Assembly: GCA_965204695.1 (NCBI GenBank)
Contig: OZ242007.1
Location: 2,914,001 to 2,978,000 of the forward strand
Source of the DNA: JAHEKD01 sp965204695
GTDB taxonomy: Bacteria; Pseudomonadota; Gammaproteobacteria; Arenicellales; JAHEKD01
Length of the DNA: 64,000 nucleotides
Reading direction: 5' to 3'
This document shows positions 54,898 to 63,798 of this stretch, piece by piece. A program made the translations under genes and the position numbers. The notes under the pieces are model-generated. The model saw nothing but the letters and a program-made list of their open reading frames with translations. It had not been told where the DNA came from and searched no databases. Numbering within the stretch: the stretch's first letter is position 1; the number at the start of each line of letters is the position of its first letter.

Positions 54898-55716
54898 ATG
54901 GCGCAAGAGATAAAGGATGGGGCATTGGCTGAGCCCAGACTGGTGTTAAATAACATCAGTAAGGAATACCCCGTCTATCGGGATGATCCTGTGCTGGCAA
55001 TCAGTGACATTTCATTCAATGTCTTAAATAATGAAATATGTGCCTTGTTGGGGCCCTCAGGTTGCGGCAAGTCAACCTTGCTGCAAGTCATGGCAGGACT
55101 CAATTTTCCGACATCAGGCAACCTGACGCTTGATGGTCAACCCATTACGGCCCCGGGTCGCGATCGCGGCATGGTTTTTCAGAGTTACACCTCGTTTCCG
55201 TGGTTGACCGTGTTTGAAAACGTCGAGTACGGAATGCGCTTAAATAAGGTGCCCGAGCAAGAACGAAAAGACCGGGCGGCTTATTTTATCGAACGGGTTA
55301 ACATGACGAAGTTCAAGAACGCATACCCTAAACAACTTTCTGGTGGCATGAAACAACGCGTGGCGATTGCGCGCATGCTGGCCAATAAACCCGAAATTTC
55401 GCTCATGGATGAGCCTTTTGGGGCCTTGGACGCTGAAACGCGCTGGCACATGCAAGAGTTATTACTCGACATTATCGAAAAGTCAAAAATGACAGTGGTG
55501 ATTGTCACGCATGACATCCAAGAGGCCATCTTCCTGGCCGATCGTATTGTATTTTTATCCGCGCATCCCGGGCGTTTAGAAGAAATCGTGCCGATGGACT
55601 TTAAGCACAATCAACGCATTGCCAACAAAGAGGCGTTATTGGAAAAGCCCGGGTACGTGGAAGTTGAACGAAAAATCATACATATGATGCGTCAACAGGC
55701 CCAGCCTGAACTTTAA
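54898..55716 (+). CDS. ABC transporter ATP-binding protein, TauB/SsuB type
   Basis: 272 residues. Walker A GPSGCGKS, signature LSGGMKQRVAIARM, Walker B ISLMDEPFGALD, and THDIQEAIFLADRI as the switch region. It drives the importer encoded by the two preceding genes and completes that transporter. Downstream begins mobile DNA. Confidence 0.92.
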   Translation: MAQEIKDGALAEPRLVLNNISKEYPVYRDDPVLAISDISFNVLNNEICALLGPSGCGKSTLLQVMAGLNFPTSGNLTLDGQPITAPGRDRGMVFQSYTSFPWLTVFENVEYGMRLNKVPEQERKDRAAYFIERVNMTKFKNAYPKQLSGGMKQRVAIARMLANKPEISLMDEPFGALDAETRWHMQELLLDIIEKSKMTVVIVTHDIQEAIFLADRIVFLSAHPGRLEEIVPMDFKHNQRIANKEALLEKPGYVEVERKIIHMMRQQAQPEL

Positions 55717-55825
55717 ACGCTGATAAAGAAGGGTAAGGGCAACGTAATTAGCATCGCGAATTGGTGTCTAGCCTGATCTGAAATTATTTTTTAATGTGTG
55801 GTGTTATCTATAAAATATATCTTAT

Positions 55826-55836
55826 TAGGTAGATAG
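55826..55836. repeat. TAGGTAGATAG next to the left repeat, copied in the IS tail
   Basis: These 11 bases abut the left subterminal repeat and recur identically at 57083-57093 in the noncoding tail. In the bridge-RNA mechanism of IS110 elements, a guide segment of the RNA matches the DNA at the insertion junction. Confidence 0.6.
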
Positions 55837-55922
55837 TATGGACACCGTCCCCTATAACTCCGGCATCTAAAGTGCCATAGTTAAGGATTTAATATTTAAC
55901 TAACATTAAGAGGACGATATCC

Positions 55923-56960
55923 ATGAGTCATAGTAGCGTAATTGGTTTAGATTTAGCAAAGCATATTTTTCAAGTACACGGCGTTGATGAATACGGCGAG
56001 GTGGTTTTACAAAAGCAACTAAGGCGTTCAGGGGTGCTGAAGTATTTTGCCAATCACAAGCCGTGTTTAATCGGCATTGAAGCCAGTTCAGGCATGCATT
56101 ACTGGGTGCGCGCACTCACTCGGCTGGGTCACACGGTCCGGGCGATGGCCCCGGCCTTTGTAAAGCCGTATGTAAAGGGTAATAAGAATGATCAAAACGA
56201 TGCCGAGGCGATTTGTGAGGCGGTACAACGACCGACTATGCGTTTTGTTGAGGCAAAGACGCCGGAGCAACAAGCGGTATTGCATTTGCATCATTCGCGG
56301 CATCTGTTAGTTCGCCAACGTGTGAGTATCAGCAATCATATACGTGGGGTGTTGGCTGAATATGGAATGGTATTGCCCCGGGGACTGAAGGCGTTTTCCC
56401 AGATTGGGGATATCGTTGAAGACGCTGAGAATGAATTACCTTTTCAGGTGCGTCAATTAGTTTTAGAGTTAAAGGCCCAGCATGATGAGTTGATTGAGCG
56501 GTGTGATCGTATATATGCGCAGATTCAATGCTGGCATGCAAGCAATCCAAACAGTCAATTATTAGCGACGATCCCGGGTGTGGGCGTGTTAACGGCCAGT
56601 GCACTGGCGGCACATTTAGGTGATGGACAGGTATTTCGTAATGGCCGTCACTTATCAGCGTATTTAGGATTAGTGCCGCGGCAAGCGTCTTCGGGTGGCA
56701 AGGAACGTTTATTGGGGATCAGTAAACGCGGCAATTGGTATTTGCGTTATCTGCTTGTTCAGGGAGCTAAATCAGTGATTCGCCATTTCAAACGCTGCCA
56801 GGCGATGGGACAGACCCCGGGCCAGCCTTGGCTGGAGCAACTGCTTAAACGTACCCACCCTAATAAAGCAGCGGTAGCTTTAGCTAATAAGATGGGCCGT
56901 ATCAGCTGGGTGCTAGTGTCCCGTAAACAAGTTTATCAATCGAGTCCGGTGCTCGGTTGA
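55923..56960 (+). CDS. IS110-family transposase (DEDD recombinase)
   Basis: 345 residues. The N-terminal RuvC-like domain shows Asp10 in IGLDLAKHIF, Glu in IGIEASSGMHYW and Asp in NKNDQNDAEAICEA. The C-terminal transposase-20 domain has LATIPGVGVLTASALAAHLG, then LVPRQASSGGKERLLGISKR with its conserved serine. It cuts and joins DNA under guidance of a structured RNA in this family. The frame is intact and the start is preceded by AGAGGA. Confidence 0.92.
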   Translation: MSHSSVIGLDLAKHIFQVHGVDEYGEVVLQKQLRRSGVLKYFANHKPCLIGIEASSGMHYWVRALTRLGHTVRAMAPAFVKPYVKGNKNDQNDAEAICEAVQRPTMRFVEAKTPEQQAVLHLHHSRHLLVRQRVSISNHIRGVLAEYGMVLPRGLKAFSQIGDIVEDAENELPFQVRQLVLELKAQHDELIERCDRIYAQIQCWHASNPNSQLLATIPGVGVLTASALAAHLGDGQVFRNGRHLSAYLGLVPRQASSGGKERLLGISKRGNWYLRYLLVQGAKSVIRHFKRCQAMGQTPGQPWLEQLLKRTHPNKAAVALANKMGRISWVLVSRKQVYQSSPVLG

Positions 56961-57204
56961 AACGCAATCAAGATTAACAAAGCACCATTTTAAGGTAACG
57001 TATTGCTCAAGTGATGATCAAGGCGAAACAGGTCGAACCGCAACGGGTCAAACCCGGTGGGTTCTAAGAGGGAAAACCTCGATAGGTAGATAGGGCCCCG
57101 TTGGCGAATACTCTGCAGGCCAGGAATGATAACCCATTCCAACAACAGGCCGGATATAAGAATGCAGGCGATACTGACGCTAAAAATATTACTTGTCAAT
57201 CCGG
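56961..57204 (+). ncRNA. Candidate bridge RNA in the 3' noncoding tail of the IS1111-type element
   Basis: Family knowledge places the bridge RNA of IS1111-type elements in the noncoding stretch after the transposase gene. This tail is GC-richer than its surroundings and full of short complementary stretches, for example GAGG and CCTC around 57068-57080. It contains TAGGTAGATAG (57083-57093), identical to the bases just outside the left repeat. It also has ATATAAGAA (57154-57162), identical to 57213-57221 at the right junction. The first match is unlikely to be chance; the second is in the wrong orientation for a simple right guide and is weaker. Exact ends and folding are not known. Confidence 0.5.
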
Positions 57205-57232
57205 CGGTGTCCATATAAGAACAAAACCGATT

Positions 57233-57389
57233 TCATTCTAATAAAGTGAGAACAGTCGTGCATAAAAATAGGCACGCAACCCCGAAAAATTGAACCTTAG
57301 TCATTCTCTCTTTCAAGAAAATCCAAGCAAGGATAATCGTCACAACGGATAGTTCAGAAGAGAGCACGGCTGTAATTTCCGGGTAATTA
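57233..57389 (-). pseudogene. 3' fragment of a DMT (EamA-type) transporter gene, cut by the Tn3 element
   Basis: On the minus strand the bases read NYPEITAVLSSELSVVTIIL, then AWIFLKERMTKVQFFGVACL and a stop at 57233-57235. This is the last two membrane segments of an EamA-type drug/metabolite exporter; the EPVxxxLLAWLFLGERL region is diagnostic. It is in frame up to the inverted repeat of the Tn3 transposon at 57390, so the transposon probably interrupted the gene. The 5' part may lie beyond the other end of the transposon, outside the window. Confidence 0.7.
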
Positions 57390-57426
57390 GGGTATCACGA
57401 AGAATCGTGTGCTGATGTACGCTAAG
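57390..57426. repeat. Left terminal inverted repeat of the Tn3-family transposon
   Basis: A 37-bp segment that starts GGGTATCACG and ends TACGCTAAG. Tn3-family ends are about 38 bp, start with G-rich sequence and end in ACGCTAAG or ACGTTAAG. It overlaps the stop codon of the transposase gene. The matching right end, which would read CTTAGCGTA inward, does not occur before position 64000. Confidence 0.65.
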
Positions 57427-60334
57427 CGAACTCAGTTTTAATCAATTCTGACTCAATAATGTATTCGCCATAAAGAATTACATTATCCCACGAGACTGGA
57501 CTAACGTGTTTAAGCAAGGATAAATTGAGCTTTGGATCTTCATTCGTCACTTCATCAATCAATACCCGGTGCATTTCTTTAGCCTGCCAGTAAATAATAC
57601 AGGCAAGAATCAGGGTTAAGCAGCTGCAGCTATGCTTTTGCTCCCGCCAGTTGCGTTTAGTCAGGCGACCGCGCTGACCATAATTTAGGTCACGAGCCAG
57701 GCCATGCATTTGCTCAATCTTTAATAAACCACGTCGGTTACGGCGGCGCATACTTTCATCAGACATGAATTCTAAAATATGGATTGTCTTAAAAATACGG
57801 CCTAATTCACGATTTGCCCGGTAAAAATGATTTTTACCAGAGAAACCATTTAAGCGCTTCAAAGCAATCGATGCGGTGCTGTGACCTGTCTCAAGTGATG
57901 CGTAAAACTGAGCCATTCGATCCCACTGGTCTTCAATCCAGTCGAGGTGGATTGTGCGATCATGCTGATTAACCAGAACATCAAGTGAGCCATAATCCTT
58001 ATTTTTATCGATTCGATAAATGCGTTGTGATTTGAGTCCTTTTATTCGTGGGCAGAACCGCCGACCCAACATGGCGAAAGCAGCGAAGTTTATTTCGGTG
58101 TAGCCATGTGTATCAGTGTAGTGTTCCTCTAAGGCCAGATCGCTTTCGTTATAAAGGATACCGTCAAGAACATGCGGCGCATCACGATCCGTGCACACAA
58201 TAGGCATACTAAAGAATGGTGCGTAGTTATCGGCAATGAAAGAATAGAACTCGAGGGCAAAGTCATTAAATTGATGGCTGTATCCCTGCTGCAGAAGTTT
58301 ACGGCGCATTGCAAAACGTTGAGCATCACTGCTCGACGTTTTTCCTGTTCCCCAGGCCTGAGTAATATCAAGACTACTGATGGCCTTAACGAGCCTGGCT
58401 AATGCTGAACGCTGAGATTCATCACTTAGCATCCAGTCGGTAATATTCTTGATTTTATTGTAGCTAACATTATTCGTTAGATGCGACATGGTGTGTGGGC
58501 CGATATTACAGCCGTGAGCCATGATAGTAGCAATGATATCCCGAATATCTTTAACCGTCGGAGCTTGCTGTTGGGATGCACTCATAAAATAGTGTGTGAA
58601 CTGTAAATCGTTGTTCACTTCAATGAGTAATTCCGGCAACTTTACAACTCGCATTTTGCTTTTGAGGTGGTTTTCCAGTTTATCCAGCTCTGTAGCTGTT
58701 TCTGGGCCAAGCTTTTCGGCCGGATCCCTTGACGTTTGCCACCCTGAATCATTGATCTGTGCATACTTATTATTTGGCAAGTATTCAAGGAAGTCATCAT
58801 AAGACTGATTCAATAATCCAGTTAGATGATCAATTGCTGCGGCTGGGTCCACAGGAAGCTTGGCACGTTTAAAGAACTCAAGCCGAATGTCTTTCCAGTT
58901 TTCATCCGGCATAAAAAAATTATCAATGTGTACATACCGTTTGCTGTGGCGTACCGCTAGATTGCCGGATTTAATCTCATCACGAACCGCTTTCATTACT
59001 GCTGATTCCCAAGCCGGTTTGCTGATCTCACCCTCTTTCTTGATTAGCGATTGAATGTTTTTAGGTAAAAAGCTAATAGGCGGATTGTCGGGAAGCTTTC
59101 GCTTTTTCGTTTGGTTTAGATCACGCAATAACTGAACTGCTTCGAGAACACTGGACTGGCTTTCTTCCTGCATATCAAAGTCTAGCTGCTCGATTAGATG
59201 TGGTGAGAACTGACGAAGATAGGAATAACGCTGAACAAACAGATTGAATACATGGCTGTATTTTCCAATCAACCAAGTTTCAATGTCCGTCATTTGCTCT
59301 GTCAGTGTAGCTTCGGGAACTGTTTTAAATATTCGTGATCTCAATTGATTATCTGGTACATCATTGTCGAGCAATAGCTGTGATACGGACTTGAAAGAGG
59401 CAAGAACACCTTTCATTTGTTTGCGCCTGGCAATCATGTATTTGTTAACCTCATCCTCAGCACTGTTTTCAATTTTAGTGATTAGCCGGTCATACATCAG
59501 AACCAGATCATCCACAGTCGAGTGGTAAAGCTGACGTAGAAAGCACATGAGTACGGCATAACGATGATCCCGGGTCAATTCTCGCAATCGGGTTGCCGTA
59601 CAGCGGCTTGCATAACGTGCAAGCGAACGTTGGAAATTATTATTCAACCAATCCAGGTCTACATTCAGCAAACCCATTTGTTCGATCCGCTTCAGTTTTT
59701 TAATGAGCTTTAGGGCTGCACTGGGTGATGTAGACTGTGGCGCTTGTTTGAGTTGATGTAATCCGGAATAGGAACCTTGAGCGACTAATAAATTATCAAG
59801 TTGTTGAAGGTGTTCATCACCCAGGGAATTGGTCAGTTTTTCAAATATGTATTGACGAGCCTTAGCGCGTTCCTTGCGGATCAGGCGTTCCAGCGTGTAA
59901 TCAGCTGGATCAAGAATTCGTTGCTGTTTAAGGTATTCTTTAAATCGGGCCAATAAAGCATGGGTTTGTTCAAGACGACAGGCCTCATCAAATAGGAATT
60001 TACTATATGTCTCTGGTTGAACATCTGCAAAACGTCTTATTTGCAAATAATCACGAATAATATCCTGATGCTCTGAAAGGGTTTCGCGTCGTATACTGTA
60101 TTCAATAATAGCATCTGGCGATATATCTAGCTGAATGCCAATGAACAACACAATGTCATCTATAACCTCAAATGGCTGTTGTCTGGGGAATTGGTTATAA
60201 ATTCGAACATAGACGAGTTGGTAGGCAAACCCAAGGCGGTTATGATCACGTCTGCGCTTGTTTATTATCTGCAGATCATCGGCTGACAACCTGGCCTCTA
60301 TCATAAGCTGTTCACGTACATCTATTTCTTGCAT
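57422..60334 (-). CDS. tnpA: Tn3-family transposase
   Basis: 970 residues, a full-length Tn3-type transposase. The N-terminal DNA-binding region (ARLSADDLQIINKRRRDHNR, then LGFAYQLVYVRIYNQFPR) belongs to the DUF4158-bearing group. The C-terminal DDE catalytic region has TDTHGYTEINFAAFAMLGRR and later NRELGRIFKTIHILEFMSDE. The frame is intact, so the element may be active. It is divergent from the resolvase gene, with the resolution site expected in between. Confidence 0.93.
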   Translation of the reverse strand: MQEIDVREQLMIEARLSADDLQIINKRRRDHNRLGFAYQLVYVRIYNQFPRQQPFEVIDDIVLFIGIQLDISPDAIIEYSIRRETLSEHQDIIRDYLQIRRFADVQPETYSKFLFDEACRLEQTHALLARFKEYLKQQRILDPADYTLERLIRKERAKARQYIFEKLTNSLGDEHLQQLDNLLVAQGSYSGLHQLKQAPQSTSPSAALKLIKKLKRIEQMGLLNVDLDWLNNNFQRSLARYASRCTATRLRELTRDHRYAVLMCFLRQLYHSTVDDLVLMYDRLITKIENSAEDEVNKYMIARRKQMKGVLASFKSVSQLLLDNDVPDNQLRSRIFKTVPEATLTEQMTDIETWLIGKYSHVFNLFVQRYSYLRQFSPHLIEQLDFDMQEESQSSVLEAVQLLRDLNQTKKRKLPDNPPISFLPKNIQSLIKKEGEISKPAWESAVMKAVRDEIKSGNLAVRHSKRYVHIDNFFMPDENWKDIRLEFFKRAKLPVDPAAAIDHLTGLLNQSYDDFLEYLPNNKYAQINDSGWQTSRDPAEKLGPETATELDKLENHLKSKMRVVKLPELLIEVNNDLQFTHYFMSASQQQAPTVKDIRDIIATIMAHGCNIGPHTMSHLTNNVSYNKIKNITDWMLSDESQRSALARLVKAISSLDITQAWGTGKTSSSDAQRFAMRRKLLQQGYSHQFNDFALEFYSFIADNYAPFFSMPIVCTDRDAPHVLDGILYNESDLALEEHYTDTHGYTEINFAAFAMLGRRFCPRIKGLKSQRIYRIDKNKDYGSLDVLVNQHDRTIHLDWIEDQWDRMAQFYASLETGHSTASIALKRLNGFSGKNHFYRANRELGRIFKTIHILEFMSDESMRRRNRRGLLKIEQMHGLARDLNYGQRGRLTKRNWREQKHSCSCLTLILACIIYWQAKEMHRVLIDEVTNEDPKLNLSLLKHVSPVSWDNVILYGEYIIESELIKTEFA

Positions 60335-60465
60335 TTATTCGATGAAAACGTTCGTTTATAGAATTACATATGTTCTATATAATTCACTGCTAATATGATA
60401 ACTAAAATTATCGCTAAATTGCTATAATTAATTTTTCTTCTAATTTTGCAATATTTAATGAATTT
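60335..60465. promoter_or_regulatory. Probable res (resolution) region and divergent promoters
   Basis: The gap between tnpA and tnpR is AT-rich. It contains TATAGAA (60357-60363) and TTCTATA (60373-60379), a perfect inverted repeat with 9 central bases, a plausible resolvase subsite. Tn3-type elements usually carry three such subsites here; the others are not clear by eye. Confidence 0.5.
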
Positions 60466-61101
60466 ATGCCTAAGCAAAAGTACAAAACAGTCGGTTATTT
60501 ACGTGTTTCCACAACCGACCAAGACTTAGATAAAAATAAAGCTGATATCCTTGGGTTGGCCAACTCTAAAAACTTAGGACAAGTTAAATTCGTTGAGGAA
60601 AAAGCATCAGGTCGAGTTTCCTGGAAAAAACGAAAAATTGCCGGTGTGCTGAAACAAGCTAAAGCAGGTGACAATATCATTGTTAGCGAATTATCCCGTT
60701 TGGGTCGTTCAATGCTTGAATGTATGGAAATACTGTCTATCGCTTTGGAGCGTAAAATTAATATCTATGCAATTAAAGGCAATTGGCAACTCGACCAGAG
60801 TATTCAGAGTAAGATTGTCGCGATGGCGTTTTCGATGGCATCGGAAATAGAACGCGATTTGATTTCACAACGAACTAAAGAAGCGCTTCGTGCTAGAAAA
60901 GCCTCTGGCAAGCCATTAGGTCGCCCTAAGGGGCCAGGTAAAAGTAAACTCGACCCTTTCCGTCCAGAGATAGAAGCGTTGTTAGCTAATGGCTCAACTC
61001 AGAAATTTATCGCTAATCGATATAATACAACAGAAGCAAATCTACATAACTGGATGAAAAAAAACAATGTTAAAACGCACAGACAGACAAATCAAATTTA
61101 A
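60466..61101 (+). CDS. tnpR: Serine recombinase (resolvase/invertase)
   Basis: 211 residues. The catalytic serine is in GYLRVSTTDQ, the arginine-rich active site in VSELSRLGRSMLECMEIL, and the E helix in AMAFSMASEIERDLISQRT. A C-terminal helix-turn-helix follows a GRPKGPGKSKLD linker. It resolves cointegrates formed by the transposase at res. A second, 5'-damaged copy is found at 63147. Confidence 0.92.
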   Translation: MPKQKYKTVGYLRVSTTDQDLDKNKADILGLANSKNLGQVKFVEEKASGRVSWKKRKIAGVLKQAKAGDNIIVSELSRLGRSMLECMEILSIALERKINIYAIKGNWQLDQSIQSKIVAMAFSMASEIERDLISQRTKEALRARKASGKPLGRPKGPGKSKLDPFRPEIEALLANGSTQKFIANRYNTTEANLHNWMKKNNVKTHRQTNQI

Positions 61102-61843
61102 AACCATCATAAATGTATTGTGCTCTTCCGATAGTTCGTTGTTATTGCTACTTCGAGCTGATTCGAAATCGATATTATTTAATATAAAAAAGTTATTTCT
61201 GTTTATACTGTTTCTAGTAGCATCGATGAATTCTTATAGTGATTCTTGTAAGGGAAATTGTAATAACGGCCATGGCATTTTAACTTTTGCGAATGGTAGC
61301 AAATACGAAGGCGAATTTAAGGACGATAAACCTCATGGTCAAGGTACATTTATTTTGATAGACGGGAGTAAGTATAACGGTGAATTTAGGCGCGGGAATT
61401 TTTTTGGCCATGGTACTATAAATTTTGCTAACGGTGCTATGTACAACGGTGAATGGCGAAACAATAAATTTAATGGCCACGGTACTATGAAATACGCTGA
61501 TGGGGGAAAGTACAACGGTAAATGGCGGGACGGAAAACGTCATGGTCGTGGTACTTATTATTATCCTGACAGTGGCCTGTCCGAGGGAGAATGGCAGAAC
61601 GGAAAATTACATGGTTATGGCACTTATTTTTATGCTGACGGTGCTTATTACGAGGGAGAATTCGAAAAGGGCGACAGGCATGGAGAAGGTGTTTATATTG
61701 AACCTGATTTGGATAAACAAATAGGCACCTTCAAGGATAATAATCTTTGGTTTGGTGTATTTATGCCAGCTTCTGGAGAATCTTGCTCAGTTGTTGCTGG
61801 TATTTCCGTAACTCCTGACTGCGTTTTAGAATATGAGCCCTAA
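61067..61843 (+). CDS. Secreted MORN-repeat protein
   Basis: 258 residues from the ATG at 61067, which overlaps the end of tnpR by 35 bp. A hydrophobic segment (IKKLFLFILFLVASM, about residues 40-55) looks like a signal peptide, so a later non-ATG start is likely; the ATG at 61208 would remove it. Residues about 65-230 hold one partial and six full MORN repeats of 22-24 residues (YNGEWRNNKFNGHGTMKYADG and variants). MORN repeats form flat beta structures that bind lipids or proteins. They are known in eukaryotes and in some bacterial secreted proteins. The function is unknown, and it is an unusual passenger for a Tn3 element. Confidence 0.75.
   Translation: MLKRTDRQIKFKTIINVLCSSDSSLLLLLRADSKSILFNIKKLFLFILFLVASMNSYSDSCKGNCNNGHGILTFANGSKYEGEFKDDKPHGQGTFILIDGSKYNGEFRRGNFFGHGTINFANGAMYNGEWRNNKFNGHGTMKYADGGKYNGKWRDGKRHGRGTYYYPDSGLSEGEWQNGKLHGYGTYFYADGAYYEGEFEKGDRHGEGVYIEPDLDKQIGTFKDNNLWFGVFMPASGESCSVVAGISVTPDCVLEYEP
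61270..61700 (+). repeat. About 69-bp tandem repeats encoding MORN units
   Basis: The coding sequence repeats with a period of 22-24 codons; recurrent words include GGTGAAT, CATGG and GGTAC. The copies are imperfect, so the array is old rather than a recent expansion. Confidence 0.6.
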
Positions 61844-61927
61844 ACCTAAAAGAGAACCTTGGAGGGCCTTTATGCATTTCCTATAATAGGATTTAAACAT
61901 TTTGTGCTTTGAGTGGAGTATAAACAT

Positions 61928-62257
61928 ATGAGAAAAATTATTTTTTTTATTGTCTTATTTATCACAAACTTAGGGGTTGCGTGTGATGATGAATCGTTGA
62001 ATAGGGCCTACGAAGGAATCAATAATTTATTCGTTCCTATTTCAGATGCTGATTTAGCAGAACGGAACAGCTATATTGCCGCAATGAATATGGGTTGTTC
62101 AATTCAACATGCAACATTCCATGCATTGAGACATAACAATGCTTCGCGTCCCTCGATTCAACGATGTTGGAAAAAAATTGAAAAATTTGTTGAGGACCAC
62201 ACAAACCGTCCAATCATTGAGTTTAATGATAGTGCTAGTAGCTGCCCATGGAGGTAA
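61928..62257 (+). CDS. Small secreted protein of unknown function
   Basis: 109 residues from the ATG at 61928, which has GTGGAG ten bases upstream; a GTG at 61913 in the same frame would be less likely. The N-terminus is a signal peptide (RKIIFFIVLFITNLGVAC), and four cysteines are visible in the whole product. I recognise no family. It lies between the MORN gene and the metalloprotease gene and may be co-transcribed with them. Confidence 0.6.
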   Translation: MRKIIFFIVLFITNLGVACDDESLNRAYEGINNLFVPISDADLAERNSYIAAMNMGCSIQHATFHALRHNNASRPSIQRCWKKIEKFVEDHTNRPIIEFNDSASSCPWR

Positions 62258-62348
62258 AATTGCTTTTTGCAGCCATTTATTCTGTCTTGATTGGTGTGTG
62301 TATGAACATTTACGAGTCTTGAATTCGTAAATTTTATTGAGAACCATT

Positions 62349-63050
62349 ATGATTTTTAAATTTAATATATTCATCATATTAGCAATTTTTATGTTTGTGC
62401 CTTCTGTACAAGCTGAAAAATTTGATGGGTGTAGTATAACTAGCAATGCTTTTCAAGCGATTCAGAGAAATAATGAGATTTATTTTCCTCACCAAAATCT
62501 AAATATTACTAACGCATATAATGAGGAAGGGCAAAGATTAGTAACTTTTTTTAAAGTTTCACCGCGGGGATTCTTTATGGATGAACAATCACCAAATGCA
62601 CTTGCAACCTCTGAAAATATCTCAAATTATCCCGATGCAGATGGCACAATAATATTTGGAACAAAACTCATGCTTAGAGAGTTGCAACGTGATAATGGCA
62701 TTGGGTATTCAGTTCCTGCAATAATGGCTCATGAGTTCGCCCATATTTTACAATTCAAAAAAATTAGAAATGGAGAACATGAGAGACCCAGAACTAGAAA
62801 TATGGAATTACATGCAGATTTTCTTGCGGGCTGGTATTTAAGTCATCGACACAAATTTAAGACAACAGAGTTTGATCCAGCCAGAAACGCTTTTGAAGAA
62901 ATGGGAGATACAGATTACACTAGTATAGATCATCATGGAACACCACAAGAAAGACTTAAAGCAATTACTGGCGGTTATTATTCTGACATAGGTGAAGGCG
63001 ATATCGAGGAAGCATACAATGAAGGCTGGAAATTTGTTAACTCTTTATGA
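62349..63050 (+). CDS. Secreted zinc metalloprotease-like protein (HExxH)
   Basis: About 233 residues. The start at 62349 gives a clean signal peptide (FKFNIFIILAIFMFVPSVQA). The zinc-binding motif is HEFAH in PAIMAHEFAHILQFKK, with a downstream MELHADFLAGWYL whose acidic residues fit the third ligand, as in gluzincin-like metallopeptidases. It probably acts in the periplasm or outside the cell. It is carried by the Tn3 element between two resolvase genes; its substrate is unknown, perhaps a partner or competitor protein. Confidence 0.75.
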   Translation: MIFKFNIFIILAIFMFVPSVQAEKFDGCSITSNAFQAIQRNNEIYFPHQNLNITNAYNEEGQRLVTFFKVSPRGFFMDEQSPNALATSENISNYPDADGTIIFGTKLMLRELQRDNGIGYSVPAIMAHEFAHILQFKKIRNGEHERPRTRNMELHADFLAGWYLSHRHKFKTTEFDPARNAFEEMGDTDYTSIDHHGTPQERLKAITGGYYSDIGEGDIEEAYNEGWKFVNSL

Positions 63051-63146
63051 CTAGAAAATTTTTAAATTTAAATACTACTTAGATGTCACTTTAGAAATTT
63101 ACTTTCACTTAGGAAGGTCAAAAACTAATAAAATGAATAATTATTT

Positions 63147-63782
63147 GTGAGAGTTTACGTACCTTTGTTGGAACAGAACCATTTACGAGTATCCACAATC
63201 GATCAGGATGTGGATAAAAACAAGGCCGATATTCTCAAATTAGCCAATTCCAAGAACCTTGGGCAAGTCAAATTTATTGAAGAAAAAGCATCTGGTCGGA
63301 TTTCCTGGAAAAAGCGCAAAATTGCTGATGTGCTTAATCAATCAAAAGAAGGCGACAGTATTATCGTCAGCGAATTATCTCGCTTGGGTCGTTCAATGCT
63401 GGAGTGTATGGAAATACTGTCTATTGCTTTGGAGCGTAGAATTAATATCTACGCAGTTAAAGGAAATTGGCAACTCGACCAGAGTATTCAGAGTAAGATT
63501 GTCGCAATGGCTTTCTCGATGGCATCAGAAATTGAACGTGATTTGATCTCACAACGTACTAAGGAAGCACTTCGAGCCAGAAAAGCCTCAGGTAAACCAT
63601 TGGGTCGACCTAAAGGCCCAGGAAAAAGTAAATTAGATCCATTTCGTCCTGAAATTGAAACGTTGCTAGCAAATGGTTCTACTCAGAAATTTATCGCTAA
63701 TCGGTATGATACGACCGAGGCAAACCTGCATAACTGGATGAAAAAGAATGGGATAGAAAAATTGGCTCTACATTCAAACTAG
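63147..63782 (+). pseudogene. Second resolvase gene with a damaged 5' end
   Basis: From LRVST onward the protein is nearly the same as TnpR at 60466, but the first strand (TVGY) is replaced by LEQNH and the frame starts only at a GTG (63147). Comparing the DNA, the 5' end looks shifted by a two-base deletion. The catalytic serine, arginines and helix-turn-helix remain. DNA identity is high, with several long identical blocks. It is either a weakly active variant or a pseudogene left after duplication of a resolvase-cargo unit. Confidence 0.65.
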
Positions 63783-63798
63783 GCATACAGAATTGAAA

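Larger units (their letters stand above)
55837..57215 (+). mobile_element. IS110-family insertion sequence of the IS1111 type
   Basis: The element is bounded by an 11-bp perfect subterminal inverted repeat, TATGGACACCG at 55837-55847 and its complement at 57205-57215. It carries one transposase gene and a 3' noncoding tail of about 245 bases. Subterminal repeats and a long tail after the gene mark the IS1111 group. The true ends probably lie a few bases outside the repeats; no target duplication is expected for this family. Confidence 0.7.

Noticed and set aside
56990..57214. Minus-strand 74-codon frame in the IS1111 tail
   Set aside because: It covers exactly the noncoding tail that is better explained as a structured RNA, and no protein family fits.
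61280..61543. Minus-strand frame opposite the MORN repeats
   Set aside because: Its repetitive translation is a shadow of the repeats on the coding strand.
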